Assembly (NCBI GenBank): GCA_964532155.1
Contig: CAZHGN010000037.1
Location: 1 to 14,491, forward strand
Source of the DNA: HGM11416 sp964532155
GTDB taxonomy: Bacteria > Bacillota > Clostridia > Christensenellales > Borkfalkiaceae
Direction: 5' to 3'
Length of the DNA stretch: 14,491 nucleotides
Position numbers and translations under genes: made by a program. The notes beneath the pieces were generated by a model, which was not told the origin of the DNA, ran no database searches, and worked only from the letters and a program-made list of their open reading frames with translations. Each line of letters begins with the position of its first letter. Position 1 is the stretch's first letter. Positions 12,960 through 14,491 of the stretch are shown here, piece after piece.

Positions 12960-14381
12960 ATGAACGCACTTTACAATTTAGCAAGCAGCGCGGGCGTACC
13001 CGTGCTCATCACCGTAATCGTACTCATTCTTTTCATGGTCGTTCTTCTCATCGCGACGCGCGTCAAAAGATGCCCGTCCGACAAGATCATGGTCGTTTAC
13101 GGTAAAGTAAGCAAGGCAAAAGACGGAACGCACCGTTCTTCCAAATGCGTACACGGCGGCACGGAATTTATCGTTCCCCTGTTCCAGTCGTACGCTTTCC
13201 TCGACCTCACGCCCATTTCCATTTCGGTCGATCTTAAAAGCGCTCTTTCCCGCCAAAACATTCGTATCGACGTACCCTCGATTTTTACGGTAGGCATTTC
13301 CACCGAGCAAGGCGTTATGCAAAACGCGGCGGAACGCTTACTCGGTCTTAAACTCCCTCAGATCCAAGAACTCGCAAAAGACATCATCTTCGGTCAGCTT
13401 CGTTTGGTCATCGCCACGATGGATATCGAGGAAATCAACACCGACAGAGATAAATTCCTCGAAGCGGTCTCCCGCAACGTTGAAGGCGAACTTAAGAAAA
13501 TCGGTTTAAGGCTCATAAACGTTAACGTAACCGATATTAGCGACGAATCGGGCTACATAGTCGCGCTCGGTAAAGAAGCGGCGGCAAAGGCAATAAACGA
13601 TGCAAAAATCTCGGTTGCCGAAGAAGACAGAAAAGGCGCTATAGGTGAAGCCAACGCGCGCAAAGACCAAAGAATCCACGTCGCAGACGCCGATTCGCAG
13701 GCAATCAAGGGCGAAAACAACGCCAAAATAGAAATTGCAAACTCACTTTCGTTGCTACGCGAAAAGCAAGCAGAAGCCGAACAACGCGCCGTATCCGCCG
13801 AAAAAATCAACAGCGCAAAAGCACTCGCCGACGCTTACGAAGCCGAAAGACAAGCGGAAATCGTAAGAGCCTCGCGCGAAAAGGCTACGCAAGAAGCCGA
13901 TATTCTCGTCCGCACCGAGGTCGAAAAGAAGAAAATCGAGCTCGAAGCCGAAGCTGAAGCCGAACGCATAAGACGTCAGGCTCAAGGTGAAGCGGACGCA
14001 ACCTACGCTAAAATGGAAGCGCAAGCGCGCGGCGTCAAGGCGGTTCTTACCGCTCAAGCAGAAGGTCTTGCCGAAATCGTAAGAGCGGCAGGCGGCAACC
14101 CCGACTCCGCAACCAAGCTTATGATTGCCGACAAGATCGAAAAACTCGTCGAAACGCAGGTCGAGGCAATCAAGAACATCAAGATCGACAAGGTCACCGT
14201 TTGGGACGGCGGCGAAGGCAAGGACGGCAAATCGGCTACGGCAGGCTTCCTCTCCGGTATGGCAAAATCCCTCCCCCCGATGAACGACCTCTTCGCTATG
14301 GCAGGACTTAACATGCCCGAGTTTATCGCCCCGCACGAAAAAGCTGAAACTCCCGAAAAAACCGAACCCGAAGAAAAGTAA
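12960..14381 (+). CDS. Flotillin family protein (SPFH domain, FloT/YuaG-like)
   Basis: 473-aa membrane scaffold protein; bacterial flotillins oligomerise in the inner membrane and organise fluidity domains that affect secretion, signalling and sporulation. Seen: an N-terminal hydrophobic segment (about 13-33), an SPFH/PHB domain (about 35-200) with CPSDKIMVVYGKV, and the long Ala/Glu-rich flotillin coiled coil (about 200-375) with many EA and AE steps. The C-terminal flotillin part (AGGNPDSATKLMIADKIEKL, then ETQVEAIKNIKIDKVTVWDGG) is typical. A Pro/Glu/Lys-rich tail ends the protein. Length is close to B. subtilis FloT (509) and longer than FloA. The start is ATG 12960 behind AAGGAG (12948-12953). 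It follows the NfeD-like gene by 184 bp, a long gap for an operon, so it may have an extra promoter there, though none is convincing. Confidence 0.95.
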   Translation: MNALYNLASSAGVPVLITVIVLILFMVVLLIATRVKRCPSDKIMVVYGKVSKAKDGTHRSSKCVHGGTEFIVPLFQSYAFLDLTPISISVDLKSALSRQNIRIDVPSIFTVGISTEQGVMQNAAERLLGLKLPQIQELAKDIIFGQLRLVIATMDIEEINTDRDKFLEAVSRNVEGELKKIGLRLINVNVTDISDESGYIVALGKEAAAKAINDAKISVAEEDRKGAIGEANARKDQRIHVADADSQAIKGENNAKIEIANSLSLLREKQAEAEQRAVSAEKINSAKALADAYEAERQAEIVRASREKATQEADILVRTEVEKKKIELEAEAEAERIRRQAQGEADATYAKMEAQARGVKAVLTAQAEGLAEIVRAAGGNPDSATKLMIADKIEKLVETQVEAIKNIKIDKVTVWDGGEGKDGKSATAGFLSGMAKSLPPMNDLFAMAGLNMPEFIAPHEKAETPEKTEPEEK

Positions 14382-14410
14382 CGCGTAAGGCTTTTAGGTC
14401 GTATAAGTTT

Positions 14411-14448
14411 TAAAGTCGATTAGACTTTAGTCCGCGTAAGAATTTTTT
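14411..14448 (+). terminator. Weak hairpin downstream of the flotillin gene
   Basis: Seven-bp perfect stem TAAAGTC/GACTTTA (14411-14417 with 14423-14429); the T run (14443-14448) is 13 nt away, so it is a poor intrinsic terminator. It lies 30 nt past the flotillin stop and is the only candidate before the window ends. Confidence 0.35.
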
Positions 14449-14491
14449 ACTTGCATAAAGCATAAAGCCATACGGTAAACCAATTAAATCA

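Overview
The window looks like chromosomal DNA from a member of the Clostridia (Firmicutes), probably an uncultured gut-type lineage. The evidence is strong GGAGG ribosome binding sites, sigma-A-type promoters with 17-bp spacers, U-tailed hairpin terminators, moderate GC, and gene families typical of that group (a DUF1836 regulator, bacterial-type ppdK, an NfeD/flotillin pair). The standard genetic code works throughout. I see no tRNA, rRNA, CRISPR array, IS element, phage gene or attachment site. Assignment below class level would be a guess.

Layout. Bases 1-6000 hold four minus-strand genes, each apparently with its own promoter and/or terminator: pyruvate phosphate dikinase (ppdK, 3' end cut by the window edge), a patatin-like phospholipase, a CBS-domain CorC/HlyC-type membrane protein, and a SecB-like export chaperone. 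A divergent promoter region (6001-6409) separates the SecB-like gene from secA on the plus strand (6410-9103). secA ends in a strong terminator that faces the terminator of a minus-strand gene for a double zinc-ribbon protein with a very acidic tail (9375-9887). Upstream of that lies an M29 aminopeptidase (10057-11172, minus). A second divergent region (11173-11479) leads to three plus-strand genes: a DUF1836 helix-turn-helix regulator, an NfeD-like membrane protein and a flotillin.

How the genes relate. Two functional groups stand out. The first is secA beside a divergent SecB-like gene: the SecA here keeps the C-terminal CxCx8CC zinc domain, which in Proteobacteria is the SecB docking site, so the two may work together in protein export. 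The second is the NfeD-like/flotillin pair, equivalent to B. subtilis yuaF-yuaG (floT), which acts in membrane microdomain organisation. The rest (ppdK, patatin, CorC-like, aminopeptidase) look like independent housekeeping genes.

No unmistakable new system is present. The most interesting leads are the divergent secB-like/secA locus with its leader region, the duplicated zinc-ribbon protein with a more than half-acidic tail, a perfect 14-bp palindrome inside the consensus promoter of the DUF1836 gene, and paired direct repeats upstream of the ppdK promoter.
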